Assembly (NCBI GenBank): GCA_946401725.1
Contig: CAMIVE010000010.1
Coordinates: 1-56,645 of the forward strand
Source of the DNA: an uncultured Bacteroidales bacterium
Lineage (GTDB): Bacteria > Bacteroidota > Bacteroidia > Bacteroidales > P3
Length of the DNA: 56,645 bases
Reading direction: 5' to 3'
Shown: piece by piece, positions 16,958 through 25,636 of the stretch
Numbering within the stretch: position 1 is the stretch's first letter
Layout: every line of letters starts with the position of its first letter
Notes under the pieces: model-generated
Databases searched by the model: none
Seen by the model: only the letters and a program-made list of their open reading frames with translations
Told to the model about the DNA's origin: nothing
Program-made: the position numbers and the translations under genes

Positions 16958-17511
16958 CTTGCCTCCTTGTTTTTCGGTGCGACATCGCCTTTGACTTTCC
17001 CATATACCAGCCCACCTGCCATGGCAGCCAGTATCACCCATACCGGAGAAACGCCCCAAATCCATATCAGCAAAGCGGCAACGACAGGAATCCAGCAGTT
17101 GGACCAACTGACTTTCGCCGACTGTGCCAGACGGAACACGGGAGCCGCTATCAGTGCCACAACGGCAGGACGGATGCCCATAAAGATATGCTCCACCACT
17201 TCGTTGTCACGGAAGTAACGAAAAAAAACAGCCAAGAGAAGTATCAAGACAATAGGCATCAGTATGTTACCAGCTATGGCACACACCACCCCCCTGAAGC
17301 CTCCCAGACGGCGTCCGAGACAGGTGGCCATATTGACCGCAAAAACGCCGGGCATGGCTTGCGACAGGGAGAGATAATCCATGAATTCTTCGCGTGTAAG
17401 CCATTTCCGACGGTCCACCACCTCCCGTTCCATCAACGGGATCATCACATAGCCCCCACCGATGGTGAAGGCACCGATTTTCCAGAAACTGACAAACAAT
17501 TGACGGTACAT
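16954..17511 (-). CDS. Chromate transporter, half-size CHR protein (upstream member)
   Basis: 185 aa from the ATG at 17511; a longer upstream reading frame runs through promoter sequence of the divergent terC gene and is not supported. CHR landmarks: LFVSFWKIGAFTIGGGYVMI, PLMEREVVDRRKWLTREEFM and SLSQAMPGVFAVNMATCLG. About five membrane helices. It overlaps its partner by four bases (ATGA), the classic two-gene short-chain CHR arrangement. Divergent from terC. Confidence 0.9.
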   Translation of the reverse strand: MYRQLFVSFWKIGAFTIGGGYVMIPLMEREVVDRRKWLTREEFMDYLSLSQAMPGVFAVNMATCLGRRLGGFRGVVCAIAGNILMPIVLILLLAVFFRYFRDNEVVEHIFMGIRPAVVALIAAPVFRLAQSAKVSWSNCWIPVVAALLIWIWGVSPVWVILAAMAGGLVYGKVKGDVAPKNKEAR

Positions 17512-17580
17512 GAGAGAAGCAAAGGTTTTCCGTTTGTTAACGTTTTGCTTCCGTTTTAATTGCACTTTTATAAAAATATT

Positions 17581-17611
17581 TTTGTCATAATACAAAAAAT
17601 GCGTATTTTTG
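17581..17611 (+). promoter_or_regulatory. Promoter of terC
   Basis: TTTG at 17581-17584 and TATTTTTG (TAnnTTTG) at 17604-17611 with 19 bases between them, the Bacteroidota primary sigma consensus. Transcription would begin near 17618, which rules out a TTG start at 17609 for the gene and supports the ATG at 17636. Confidence 0.75.
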
Positions 17612-17635
17612 CATGTTTTTTTCATATCCAAATTC

Positions 17636-18682
17636 ATGTCAAGAATACTGTTTTTCACCTTGTTTATGGTCTTCATCGTTGTGATGCTAGCTCTGGACTT
17701 AGGTGTATTCCACAAAAAGGACCATGTAATCAAAATCAAAGAAGCGTTGCTGTGGACGCTTGTATGGGTCACTCTCTCCATGGGTATGGCGCTGCTGCTT
17801 TTCTTCCATGCCGAATGGGTGCATGGCATCGAAAACATGGACGACCTGCTTGCCTACGCCTCCAACCAACCCCAGTTGCTTGCCGAATTACAACAGGCGG
17901 GAGGATACGAATCGGCACTCTCCATCTATCGTGGTGAAATGGCGGAACAGTATTTGGCCGGCTACTTCCTCGAAGAATCGCTCTCCATCGACAATATCTT
18001 TGTGATGATCATGATTTTCGTCAGCTTCGGCATTGACAAGAAATACTACCATCGCGTTCTCTTCTGGGGCATCTTGGGTGCCATTGTGCTGCGCTTCGTC
18101 TTTATCTTCGCACTCGGCGCACTGGTGACCCGCCTCAGTTGGATTCTCGCCATCTTCGGCGTAATCCTTATCTACAGCGGTATCAAAATGTTCCGCAACA
18201 AAAGCGACGAGCAGATCGACACCGAGAATCATCCTGCGGTGCGTTTCGCCTCGAAGCACTTCCGCGTCTCCCCAACCCTTGACGGACACAATTTCTTCAC
18301 CCTCATCGACGGCAAACGGTTTATCACGCCGCTGTTCCTGGTGCTGCTGGTCATCGAATTCAGTGATGTCATCTTCGCCGTCGACTCCATTCCGGCAGTG
18401 TTCTCGGTAACCACCGACACCTTTATCGTTTACTTCTCCAACATATTCGCCATCATGGGATTGCGATCCCTCTTCTTCTTGCTCAGCGATGTCACCGAGA
18501 AATTCTGGCTGCTGCGCTTCGGACTGGGAGCGCTGCTCTGCTTCATCGGACTGAAGATGATCGCCGGCGAGTTCTTCCACTTCCATATCAGCACCTCGGC
18601 ATCCCTGTTCGTCATCCTGGGCATCTTGACCGGCAGTATCTTGCTTTCTCTGGTCTTTCCGCAGAAGAGAGCGGAGAGCTGA
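17636..18682 (+). CDS. TerC/Alx family integral membrane protein
   Basis: 348 aa with about nine membrane helices. Family motifs include EESLSIDNIFVMIMIF (acidic, metal-related helix), GILGAIVLRFVFIF, and the mirrored LLVIEFSDVIFAVDSIPAVF, each with the paired acidic residues of TerC proteins. The family is linked to tellurite resistance and to manganese export (Alx/MntP-like function) and metalation of exported proteins; the substrate here is not shown by sequence. A ~55-residue soluble insertion (AEWVHGIENMDDLLAYASNQ and following) lies between early helices. Start chosen from the promoter position. Confidence 0.88.
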   Translation: MSRILFFTLFMVFIVVMLALDLGVFHKKDHVIKIKEALLWTLVWVTLSMGMALLLFFHAEWVHGIENMDDLLAYASNQPQLLAELQQAGGYESALSIYRGEMAEQYLAGYFLEESLSIDNIFVMIMIFVSFGIDKKYYHRVLFWGILGAIVLRFVFIFALGALVTRLSWILAIFGVILIYSGIKMFRNKSDEQIDTENHPAVRFASKHFRVSPTLDGHNFFTLIDGKRFITPLFLVLLVIEFSDVIFAVDSIPAVFSVTTDTFIVYFSNIFAIMGLRSLFFLLSDVTEKFWLLRFGLGALLCFIGLKMIAGEFFHFHISTSASLFVILGILTGSILLSLVFPQKRAES

Positions 18683-18737
18683 AGTGGGAGTTAAAATGGA
18701 AGTAAAAATGGACAAAACATAAAGAGACCCATTCCAG

Positions 18738-18823
18738 CATATCAACCTATCAACATTTCGACATATCAACCTATCAACCTATCAACAAAATCAACCTTTA
18801 AAACTCTTAAACATTAGAACCTC
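18738..18823 (+). repeat. Leader repeat CATATCAACCTATCAAC before yajC
   Basis: Two copies of CATATCAACCTATCAAC (18738-18754 and 18762-18778), an extra CTATCAAC, then AATCAACCTTTAAAACTCTT to the start codon. The leader is almost free of G and resembles other leaders in the window. Confidence 0.75.
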
Positions 18824-19123
18824 ATGCTCAATCTGATTTTATTAGACATCTCCAACGGATGGAAAACCGCCATCATGATTGCCTTGATGATTGCTGTCTT
18901 CTACTTTTTCATCATCCGTCCCCAATCGCAGAAAACCAAACAGGAGGAAGCCTACCGGAAAGGTCTGCAGAAAGGCGACCGGGTGATGACCAGCACCGGC
19001 ATCCACGCCACCGTCGTCAGCAACAACGGCTCCATCGCCCAAATCGAGATTGCCAACAACCTGATTGTCAAAGTCGCCACATCGACACTAACCCCTATTC
19101 CCGAAAACAACGCACAAAAATAA
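18824..19123 (+). CDS. yajC: Preprotein translocase subunit YajC
   Basis: 99 aa. One N-terminal membrane helix (IMIALMIAVFYFFIIRP), then the conserved QSQKTKQEEAYRKGLQKGDR and a small beta domain (VMTSTGIHATVVSNNGSIAQ). YajC associates with SecDF and, in some bacteria, with RND pumps. Here it is 17 bases upstream of a TolC/RND efflux set, probably in the same transcript. Confidence 0.95.
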   Translation: MLNLILLDISNGWKTAIMIALMIAVFYFFIIRPQSQKTKQEEAYRKGLQKGDRVMTSTGIHATVVSNNGSIAQIEIANNLIVKVATSTLTPIPENNAQK

Positions 19124-19140
19124 AGTTTAAGCGATATTAG

Positions 19141-20562
19141 ATGAACACTTTAACACAAACATCCTTACAATCCTACCGGAAGGGATGGCGACTTTCAATC
19201 TTTGCCATTCTTTTCCTTCCCTTGGGTTTGCAGGCACAAGAGAGCCCTATGCTCCGGCTGTCACTTGAGGAGGCGCAACAATATGCGGTGGAACACAACT
19301 ACACCATGCAGAATGCAACACTCGAGGTGAAAAAGGCAGAATACACCAAATGGCAGACCCTGGCATCCATGCTTCCGCAGGTGAAGGCGGGATTTGACTA
19401 CCAGAACATGTGCGGCTACGAGATGGTCATGAGCGGTGGCGGCGGAATCAGTTCCATGATTCCCGACACCATCCTTATCGGCGGTGTGCCGGTACCCATC
19501 TCCCTCCCCAGCAGCGGCGACGAGAGCAGTGGCGGCACTGTCATCCCCATGAATCCCAGCGGAACCTTCAGCATCACCGCCTCTGTGGCATTCACCGGTG
19601 CCCAGATTGTAGGCCTCATGCTGAACGACTTGGCACAGAAGATGGTGGACATCAACCACAAACAAACCGAGCAAACCATCCGCTCACAGGTACGCAGCGT
19701 CTACGTTTCCATCTTGGTGATGGAGGATATCGTCGGACTCCTCGACAGCAGTCTGGCCAATATGCAAAGTTTGGAACAGACCACGATGGAGAGTGTCCGT
19801 GTGGGTGCCGCCGAACAGATTGCAGCCGACAAGCTGCATGTGCAGGTCGCCTCGCTGCGCAACACCATCCAGGCCAACCGCCGCTCGCTGCAGATGCTTT
19901 ACAACTCACTCCTACTCCAACTGGGTGCCGATGTCGACAGCAAAATACAACTGACGACGAAACTCGATGAAGTACTCGACATCCAGAAGTTGGGACAGCT
20001 CACTCTGGGCGGCTTCAACATGGAGGACAACTACAACTACCAGTTGTTGCAGCAGAACGAACAGATTGCACGTAAAAACGTCACGATGGCATGGATGGAC
20101 TTCACCCCCACCCTCACAGCCTACTACCAATACAGCGCCAAGACCTATTTCGGCAAGGACGAAGGGTTCAATATGACGCCGCCCAACATGATAGGCGCCA
20201 GCATCTCGCTGCCGCTCTTCAGCAGCGGTCAGCGTTACGCCAAAGTCAAGGCTGCCGAGATTGACTACACCGAAGCGCTTAACAGCAAACAACAGGCCGA
20301 AGACGGTCTCCGCGTACAGTACAACCAGCTCTGCTACGATCTGACCAATGCGCTCGAAACCTACCAGATTCAGAAAGAAAACCTGGAGGTGACCAAACGG
20401 GTGTTCATCAACACCACGGAGAAATTCCACTACGGTCATGCCAGCAGTCTGGAGGTGACCAATGCCAGCACGGACATTATCACCGCCCAAAGCAACTACA
20501 TCCAAGCCGTCATGAGTGTCGTCTCCGCAGAAGTGGCGCTGGAGAACCTGCTTGGGAGATGA
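19141..20562 (+). CDS. TolC-family outer-membrane efflux protein
   Basis: 473 aa with a signal peptide (to ~residue 32, LGLQAQ). Two repeated OEP halves: LSLEEAQQYAVEHNYTMQNA near the start, and the second half around NYQLLQQNEQIARKNVTMAW and GASISLPLFSSGQRYAKVKA. Between ~95 and 135 is a Gly/Ser/Pro-rich stretch (GGGGISSMIPD, PSSGDESSGG) fitting an extracellular loop. It is the outer-membrane channel of the tripartite pump with the adaptor and permease downstream. Confidence 0.93.
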   Translation: MNTLTQTSLQSYRKGWRLSIFAILFLPLGLQAQESPMLRLSLEEAQQYAVEHNYTMQNATLEVKKAEYTKWQTLASMLPQVKAGFDYQNMCGYEMVMSGGGGISSMIPDTILIGGVPVPISLPSSGDESSGGTVIPMNPSGTFSITASVAFTGAQIVGLMLNDLAQKMVDINHKQTEQTIRSQVRSVYVSILVMEDIVGLLDSSLANMQSLEQTTMESVRVGAAEQIAADKLHVQVASLRNTIQANRRSLQMLYNSLLLQLGADVDSKIQLTTKLDEVLDIQKLGQLTLGGFNMEDNYNYQLLQQNEQIARKNVTMAWMDFTPTLTAYYQYSAKTYFGKDEGFNMTPPNMIGASISLPLFSSGQRYAKVKAAEIDYTEALNSKQQAEDGLRVQYNQLCYDLTNALETYQIQKENLEVTKRVFINTTEKFHYGHASSLEVTNASTDIITAQSNYIQAVMSVVSAEVALENLLGR

Positions 20563-20582
20563 CCTTTGACTCGGGCAAGAAC

Positions 20583-20642
20583 CACTCAAGACATGTAAAC
20601 CATTAAACCTTTTCAACTTTTTAAACTTATCACACCCCCTAT
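20583..20642 (+). repeat. G-poor AAACCTTTTCAA-type leader before the adaptor gene
   Basis: ACATGTAAACCATTAAACC followed by TTTTCAACTTTTTAAACTTA up to the start codon. Same vocabulary (AAACCTTT, TTTAAAC) as the leaders at 25186, 29060 and 48497. Confidence 0.55.
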
Positions 20643-21683
20643 ATGAACAAATTTGTCAAATACGCCATGATTGTCCTCGCAGCGGCAACGGTAGCTGCAT
20701 GCGGAGGCGGAAAAAAGTCGGATAGCAAAACTCCCTCCACGACCAAAAGGGAAACAGAAAAAGTCAAAGTACAGGAGCTCAAAAGCCAGCGTATCGCCAA
20801 GCAGTTGGAACTCTCCACCACGCTGGAAGGATACGAGACCATGAATATCTCGCCAAGCATCACCGGCCATATCGAGCACATCTATGTGCAAGTGGGCAGC
20901 CGCGTGGCCAAAGGGGCAATGCTTGTCCGTATGGATCAGACGCAGCTCAACACCACCCGCATCAATCTGGCAAGCACCAAGACCGAGTTGGAACGTGTGA
21001 CGGCACTCAAGGCGTCGGGAAGCATTAGCGAACAGGTATACGACCAGACCAAGGCGGCCTACGACCAACTGGTGGAAAGCGAACGGTTCCAGACGGAGAA
21101 CACCTTTGTCAAAGCGCAGTTCGGCGGCGTTATCAGCGCCAAGAACTACGAAGACGGAGAGATGTACACCGGCGCACCCATCCTGCAACTGACTCAGATT
21201 GGACGGCTGAAAGCACTTATCAATATCCCCGAAAGCTATTTCCCGCTGGTAAAAGCAGGCATGAAAGTCAACGTCTTCAGCGACATATACCCCGACAAGG
21301 TGTTCCCTGCCACCATCGAGATTGTCTATCCCACCATCGACCCCACGTCGCATACCTTCCAAGCCAAGCTTAACATTCCCAATCCCGGCGAGAAAATCCG
21401 TCCGGGCATGTATGTCCGCACCACTCTGGCACTGGGTGAGATCGACGCTATCGTGGTGCCCTATCAGAGCGTGCTGAAACTCACCGGAAGCAACGATCGC
21501 TATGTATTTGTTGCCGACGGCAACACGGCTCGCCGCGTATCAGTCACCCTGGGCCAACGCTTCGATGACCAAATCGAGATCATCCCCGTCCAACCGGGCG
21601 ACCTCAAGGAAGGCGACAAACTGATTGTCACTGGACAAGCCCGACTGGTTGACGGGAACCAGCTCGAAATCGTGGAAAATTAA
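20643..21683 (+). CDS. RND efflux periplasmic adaptor (membrane fusion protein)
   Basis: 346 aa lipoprotein (lipobox TVAACGGG, Cys ~20). HlyD/AcrA-type layout: first lipoyl half (ISPSITGHIEHIYVQVGSRV, AKGAMLVRMD), a short alpha-hairpin (STKTELERVTALKASGSISE), second lipoyl half (FVKAQFGGVISAKNYEDGEM) and beta-barrel/membrane-proximal domains (GDKLIVTGQARLVDGNQLEI). It links the inner-membrane pump at 21925 to the TolC-type channel. Between it and the pump lies a 241-base gap with a gene remnant. Confidence 0.93.
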   Translation: MNKFVKYAMIVLAAATVAACGGGKKSDSKTPSTTKRETEKVKVQELKSQRIAKQLELSTTLEGYETMNISPSITGHIEHIYVQVGSRVAKGAMLVRMDQTQLNTTRINLASTKTELERVTALKASGSISEQVYDQTKAAYDQLVESERFQTENTFVKAQFGGVISAKNYEDGEMYTGAPILQLTQIGRLKALINIPESYFPLVKAGMKVNVFSDIYPDKVFPATIEIVYPTIDPTSHTFQAKLNIPNPGEKIRPGMYVRTTLALGEIDAIVVPYQSVLKLTGSNDRYVFVADGNTARRVSVTLGQRFDDQIEIIPVQPGDLKEGDKLIVTGQARLVDGNQLEIVEN

Positions 21684-21920
21684 AAATTAAGAAATAAAAA
21701 TTAAGAATTCGGCTGACGCAAACCTTCTAAAAGAAGCCAACGAAACATCCTACTGGTTCGAGGTTATGTACAAATCAAATATTCTTTCCCAAAAAGAGTA
21801 CGATTCGATAAATAATGACCTTTCTGAACTTTATGCACTACCTTCCTCGATAATAAAAACCTCCAAAAATAACATCGACAATAATTAATTTTAAATTTTT
21901 AATTATTAATTCTTTATTTT
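21678..21920. repeat. AT-rich inverted repeats flanking a gene remnant
   Basis: Left arm 21678-21709 (AATTAAAAATTAAGAAATAA and on to AAGAATT) and right arm 21880-21920 (AATTAATTTTAAATTTTTAA and on to AATTCTTTATTTT) are imperfect inverted copies. They bracket a four-helix-bundle remnant. The left arm begins on the last codons of the adaptor gene. Confidence 0.65.
21709..21888 (+). pseudogene. C-terminal remnant of a four-helix-bundle (23S rRNA IVP-like) protein
   Basis: An open frame without a start codon encodes about 59 residues, including LLKEANETSYWFEVMYKSNI and LSQKEYDSINNDLSELYALP, then SIIKTSKNN and a stop. This is the usual C-terminal half of four-helix-bundle proteins related to the 23S rRNA intervening-sequence protein, which are ~115-120 aa; the N-terminal half is missing. 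Composition is far more AT-rich than the efflux genes on either side, and AT-rich inverted repeats flank it. It therefore looks like an inserted and decayed element. Confidence 0.7.
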
Positions 21921-21924
21921 CAGC

Positions 21925-24900
21925 ATGGCCATTTACAAAACTGCAATCAATAAACCCATCACCACAGGCCTTGTCTTTGTGGCGGTGATCATCCTGGGTC
22001 TCTTCTCGCTCAGCCGCCTGCCTATCGACCAGATGCCTGAGATGGACCCCCCCTACGTCACCGTCATGACCACCTACGCCGGTGCCAACGCAAGCGATAT
22101 CGAGACCAATATCACCAAAATCATCGAGAACTCGCTCAACTCCGTCGACGGATTGAAAAACATCACCTCCACATCAAAAGACAACCTCTCCATCGTCACG
22201 CTCGAATTCGAATGGGGTGAGAATATCGATGAGGCGCTCAATGACATCCGATCCTATGTCGACCTGCTCTTCGACAACCTGCCCGACGGCGTATCTCGAC
22301 CTATGATATTGAAACTCAATTCCTCGGCAATGCCTATCATCGTCTATGGATTCACTGCCGGCGAGAGTTACTCAGGTCTGGACCGCATCCTCGATGACAA
22401 TGTCGTCAACGAGCTTAACCGTATCGACGGCATCGGCAACATCACCGTCAGCGGTGCCCCTCAGCGCTATGTCTACATCGACCTCGATCCCAAACAGCTG
22501 GATGCCTATGGCATCAGCGTGGAACAGGTGGGCAACGCTATCTCGGGCAACAACCTCGACCTGGCCAGCGGCACCGTCAAGATGGGCAAAGAGCAGTACC
22601 AGATGCGCGTCAAGGGTGAATACGTGGAAAGTTCCGAAATTGCCGACATCGCCGTCACCACTACCCCCACCGGCAAGCAGGTCTTTGTACGCGACCTCGC
22701 CACCGTGCGCGACACCATCAAGGACCTTTCGCTCGATGAGAAAATCAACAGTAAGGAAGGCGCCCGACTCATCATATCCAAACAGACAGGAGCCAACACC
22801 GTAGCCATCGCTCGTCAGGTGAGAGCCAAGATGGAACAGATTCAACGCACCTTACCCCCCGACATCAAGACCATCCTCATCCGCGACGGATCCGAGAATA
22901 TCACCAACGCTATCAACGGCCTCACCGAGAGTATCTTCTACGCACTCCTCTTTGTGGTGCTGGTAGTGCTCATCTTCCTTGGGAACTGGCGATCCACCGT
23001 CATCATCGCGCTCACCATCCCTATCTCACTTGTCACCTCCTTCATCTACCTCCTTATTGCCGACAGTTCGCTGAATATCATATCGCTGGCATCACTGACC
23101 GTAGCCATCGGTATGGTGGTCGACGATGCCATTGTGGTGCTGGAGAATATCTCCAAGCATATCGACCGCGGTGAAAACCCGCGCGAGGCGGCCATCTGCG
23201 CCACCAACGAGGTGTGGACCTCCGTCATCGCCACCACATTGGTGCTTGTGGCCGTCTTTGTGCCGCTCACCATGCTGCCCGGCATGATGGGTATTTTCAT
23301 GAAAGAGCTGGGCTGGATTGTCACCATCGTGGTCTGCGTCTCCACTTCGGCGGCTATCACCCTCATTCCCATGCTCTCCTCAAAGATTCTCAAAGAGCGT
23401 CCGTTCTTCTTCAAGAAGGAAGAGGAAGCAGCCTATTACGCCAAAAAGGAACGCAATCTATACAACCGCACCGTTATCCGTGCCTTCAACGCTATCGATG
23501 GCGCTTACGCCAATCTCCTGCGCTGGTGCCTCCACCATAAACGCCTCACCTGCATCATCGCCATCGCATTCTTCGTTGTCACCATCCTGCCTATGGCAAC
23601 CGGTGCCATCGGAATGGACTTCATGAAGATGCAGGACGACGGACAAATCAGCGTCAGCGCCGAACTGCAACGCGGTACCCGTATTGAGGAGACCCTCAAG
23701 ACCGCACGCCAAATGGAGGACGACATCAATCGTATCCTCGGCAAAGAGGTACAGGTGGTCTCGACCTCGGCCGGATCCAACGACGACGCCGGTTTTGCGG
23801 CTCTTTTCAACTCCACCACCAACAACAAGATCTCGATGACCGTGCGCTGCACCAAGAAATACGAGCGCAAGGAGTCCATCTTCGAGATGCAGGAGAAACT
23901 GCGACAATGCTTTGCCGAATACCCTGAACTGGTCACCTTCCAAGTCTCCCAGGGCGGCATGATGGGCGGTGGAAGCAGCAACAGCCTGCAGGTGGAAATC
24001 TACGGCTACGATTTCGACCAGACCACGCGATTCACACAAGACCTCAAGAACCGTATCGACCAGAATGTCAAAGGGGCACGCGACACCAAAATCAGCCGCG
24101 ACGAGGACCGCGCCGAGCTGAAGATAGAATTCGACAAGCAGAAACTCGCCCTTCACGGTCTCAACGGCTCCACCGTGGCCATGTATGTCCGCAACCGCGT
24201 CAACGGCATGGCCGCAGGATACCTCAAAGAGGACGGTGAAGAATACAATATCGTTGTACGCCTGCGTGAGGAATACCGCAGCTCCATCAGTGACATCGAG
24301 GAGCTCTCCATTCCCACGATGACCGGCGGAAATATCAAACTCAAAGAGCTCGCTTCGGTGTCCGAGTACTGGTGCCCGCCAACCATCGAGCGCAAGAACC
24401 GTCAACGCTACCTCACCCTCACCGTCATGCCTTTCAACACCTCGCTGCAGGAACTGGCACAAAACGTGCAGAAGGAAATCGACCAGATGGAAGTGCCTAA
24501 CGAAATCCACTACGACCTCGCCGGCGAATATAAAGAGCAGCAGGACTCCTCTCGCGATATGCTTATGCTCGGTCTGCTCATCATCATGCTGGTATACATC
24601 GTGATGGCTTCGCAGTTCGAGTCATTCAGCAAACCATTCATCATCATGTTCTCCATCCCCTTCGCAATCAGCGGCGTGGTACTTATGATGTTCTTCACCG
24701 GTAACAACCTCGACATGATCGGTGCATTGGGTCTTATCCTCCTTATCGGTATCGTGGTCAAAAATGGTATCGTGCTGGTCGACTATATCAACCTCCTGCG
24801 CGAACGCGGCATAGCGCTCAACGAAGCCATCGCACTCAGCGGCAAGAGCCGTCTGCGCCCGGTGCTTATGACCGCCTTCACCACCATTCTCGGTATGATT

Positions 24901-25152
24901 CCCATGGCCACCTCCAACTCTGAAGGATCTGAGATGTGGACCACCATGGGTCTTGTGGTCATCGGCGGTCTCACCGTCTCCACTTTCGTCACCCTCATTG
25001 TGGTGCCTGTCCTCTACGGCATATTCAACCGCAAAGGGGAAATAGAGAAGAAAGAAAAAGAACGCAAGAAATTTGTCTTCATGAATATTAACTTGGACGA
25101 AACCGAAGCCGAAGAGCCAAAAACAGAAAACGAAGAATCGACAAATGGTTGA
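21925..25152 (+). CDS. RND efflux transporter permease (HAE1 family)
   Basis: 1075 aa inner-membrane proton/drug antiporter. Twelve predicted helices in two halves with two large periplasmic loops. Landmarks: start TAINKPITTGLVFVAVIIL, RLPIDQMPEMDPPYVTV, the helix 4 motif VAIGMVVDDAIVVLENI with the paired Asp residues of the proton relay, and in the second half GLILLIGIVVKNGIVLVDYI. A charged Lys/Glu-rich tail (residues ~1040-1075) is typical. It forms a tripartite pump with the preceding TolC and adaptor; substrate not predictable. Confidence 0.95.
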   Translation: MAIYKTAINKPITTGLVFVAVIILGLFSLSRLPIDQMPEMDPPYVTVMTTYAGANASDIETNITKIIENSLNSVDGLKNITSTSKDNLSIVTLEFEWGENIDEALNDIRSYVDLLFDNLPDGVSRPMILKLNSSAMPIIVYGFTAGESYSGLDRILDDNVVNELNRIDGIGNITVSGAPQRYVYIDLDPKQLDAYGISVEQVGNAISGNNLDLASGTVKMGKEQYQMRVKGEYVESSEIADIAVTTTPTGKQVFVRDLATVRDTIKDLSLDEKINSKEGARLIISKQTGANTVAIARQVRAKMEQIQRTLPPDIKTILIRDGSENITNAINGLTESIFYALLFVVLVVLIFLGNWRSTVIIALTIPISLVTSFIYLLIADSSLNIISLASLTVAIGMVVDDAIVVLENISKHIDRGENPREAAICATNEVWTSVIATTLVLVAVFVPLTMLPGMMGIFMKELGWIVTIVVCVSTSAAITLIPMLSSKILKERPFFFKKEEEAAYYAKKERNLYNRTVIRAFNAIDGAYANLLRWCLHHKRLTCIIAIAFFVVTILPMATGAIGMDFMKMQDDGQISVSAELQRGTRIEETLKTARQMEDDINRILGKEVQVVSTSAGSNDDAGFAALFNSTTNNKISMTVRCTKKYERKESIFEMQEKLRQCFAEYPELVTFQVSQGGMMGGGSSNSLQVEIYGYDFDQTTRFTQDLKNRIDQNVKGARDTKISRDEDRAELKIEFDKQKLALHGLNGSTVAMYVRNRVNGMAAGYLKEDGEEYNIVVRLREEYRSSISDIEELSIPTMTGGNIKLKELASVSEYWCPPTIERKNRQRYLTLTVMPFNTSLQELAQNVQKEIDQMEVPNEIHYDLAGEYKEQQDSSRDMLMLGLLIIMLVYIVMASQFESFSKPFIIMFSIPFAISGVVLMMFFTGNNLDMIGALGLILLIGIVVKNGIVLVDYINLLRERGIALNEAIALSGKSRLRPVLMTAFTTILGMIPMATSNSEGSEMWTTMGLVVIGGLTVSTFVTLIVVPVLYGIFNRKGEIEKKEKERKKFVFMNINLDETEAEEPKTENEESTNG

Positions 25153-25185
25153 ACTGGACCGCTACGCTTCAAAGGTTGAAAAAGT

Positions 25186-25253
25186 ATAATCCCTTTCAAA
25201 CCCTTCAAACCTTTTAACCTTTCAAACCCTTTAAACCCTTTAATCCCTCTATA
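25186..25253 (+). repeat. CCCTTTCAAACC leader repeat before the PII-like gene
   Basis: Six short imperfect copies of a (C)CCTTTCAAAC/CCTTTAAACC word in a row, ending 5 bases before the start codon. No G for more than 50 bases. It is the clearest example of the leader family seen through the window. Confidence 0.75.
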
Positions 25254-25547
25254 ATGAAATCCATCCTTATTGTATACAACCAGGCCAACAACGAACGTGT
25301 CGAGTATCTGCTTGACACGCTTGAGGTACGAGGCTTCACCTTCTGGGAGAATGTCCAAGGGCGTGGGAATATCAATGGCGACCCCCACCGCGGCACACAC
25401 ACCTGGCCAGAAATGAACAACGCCATCATGACCGTCGTCGACGACTCCAAAGTCGACGACATCCTCACCGCTGTCCGCAAACTGGACAAACGCAACGAGG
25501 AAGTAGGTATCCGCGCCTTTGTCTGGAATATCGAACAGATGGTCTGA
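25254..25547 (+). CDS. PII-like small protein linked to the RND pump
   Basis: 97 aa, cytoplasmic. Short alpha/beta pattern: MKSILIVYNQANNERVEYLL strand-helix, then FTFWENVQGRGNINGDPHRG (T-loop-like), WPEMNNAIMTVVDDSKVDDI and a C-terminal GIRAFVWNIEQMV. Size and order resemble the ferredoxin-like fold of PII/DUF3240-type proteins that often accompany metal or RND transporters. It directly follows the permease, so a regulatory role on the pump is plausible but inferred. Exact family uncertain. Confidence 0.6.
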   Translation: MKSILIVYNQANNERVEYLLDTLEVRGFTFWENVQGRGNINGDPHRGTHTWPEMNNAIMTVVDDSKVDDILTAVRKLDKRNEEVGIRAFVWNIEQMV

Positions 25548-25621
25548 ACCTATCACCCTTCCCCCGCTCCCTTTTCTCACTCCTGCCATCCCTCACACAA
25601 TAATATTCCAAAAACGGAGTT

Positions 25622-25636
25622 ATGAATAGGTTATGA
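25622..25636 (+). other. Possible 4-codon leader ORF overlapping the porU start
   Basis: ATG AAT AGG TTA TGA with GGAG three bases upstream; its TGA overlaps the porU ATG (25633) as ATGA. It may couple initiation or be chance. Confidence 0.3.

Noticed and set aside
17512-17838. N-terminal extension of the upstream CHR protein
   Set aside because: The frame runs through the terC promoter and coding start on the other strand; CHR homology begins at the ATG at 17511.
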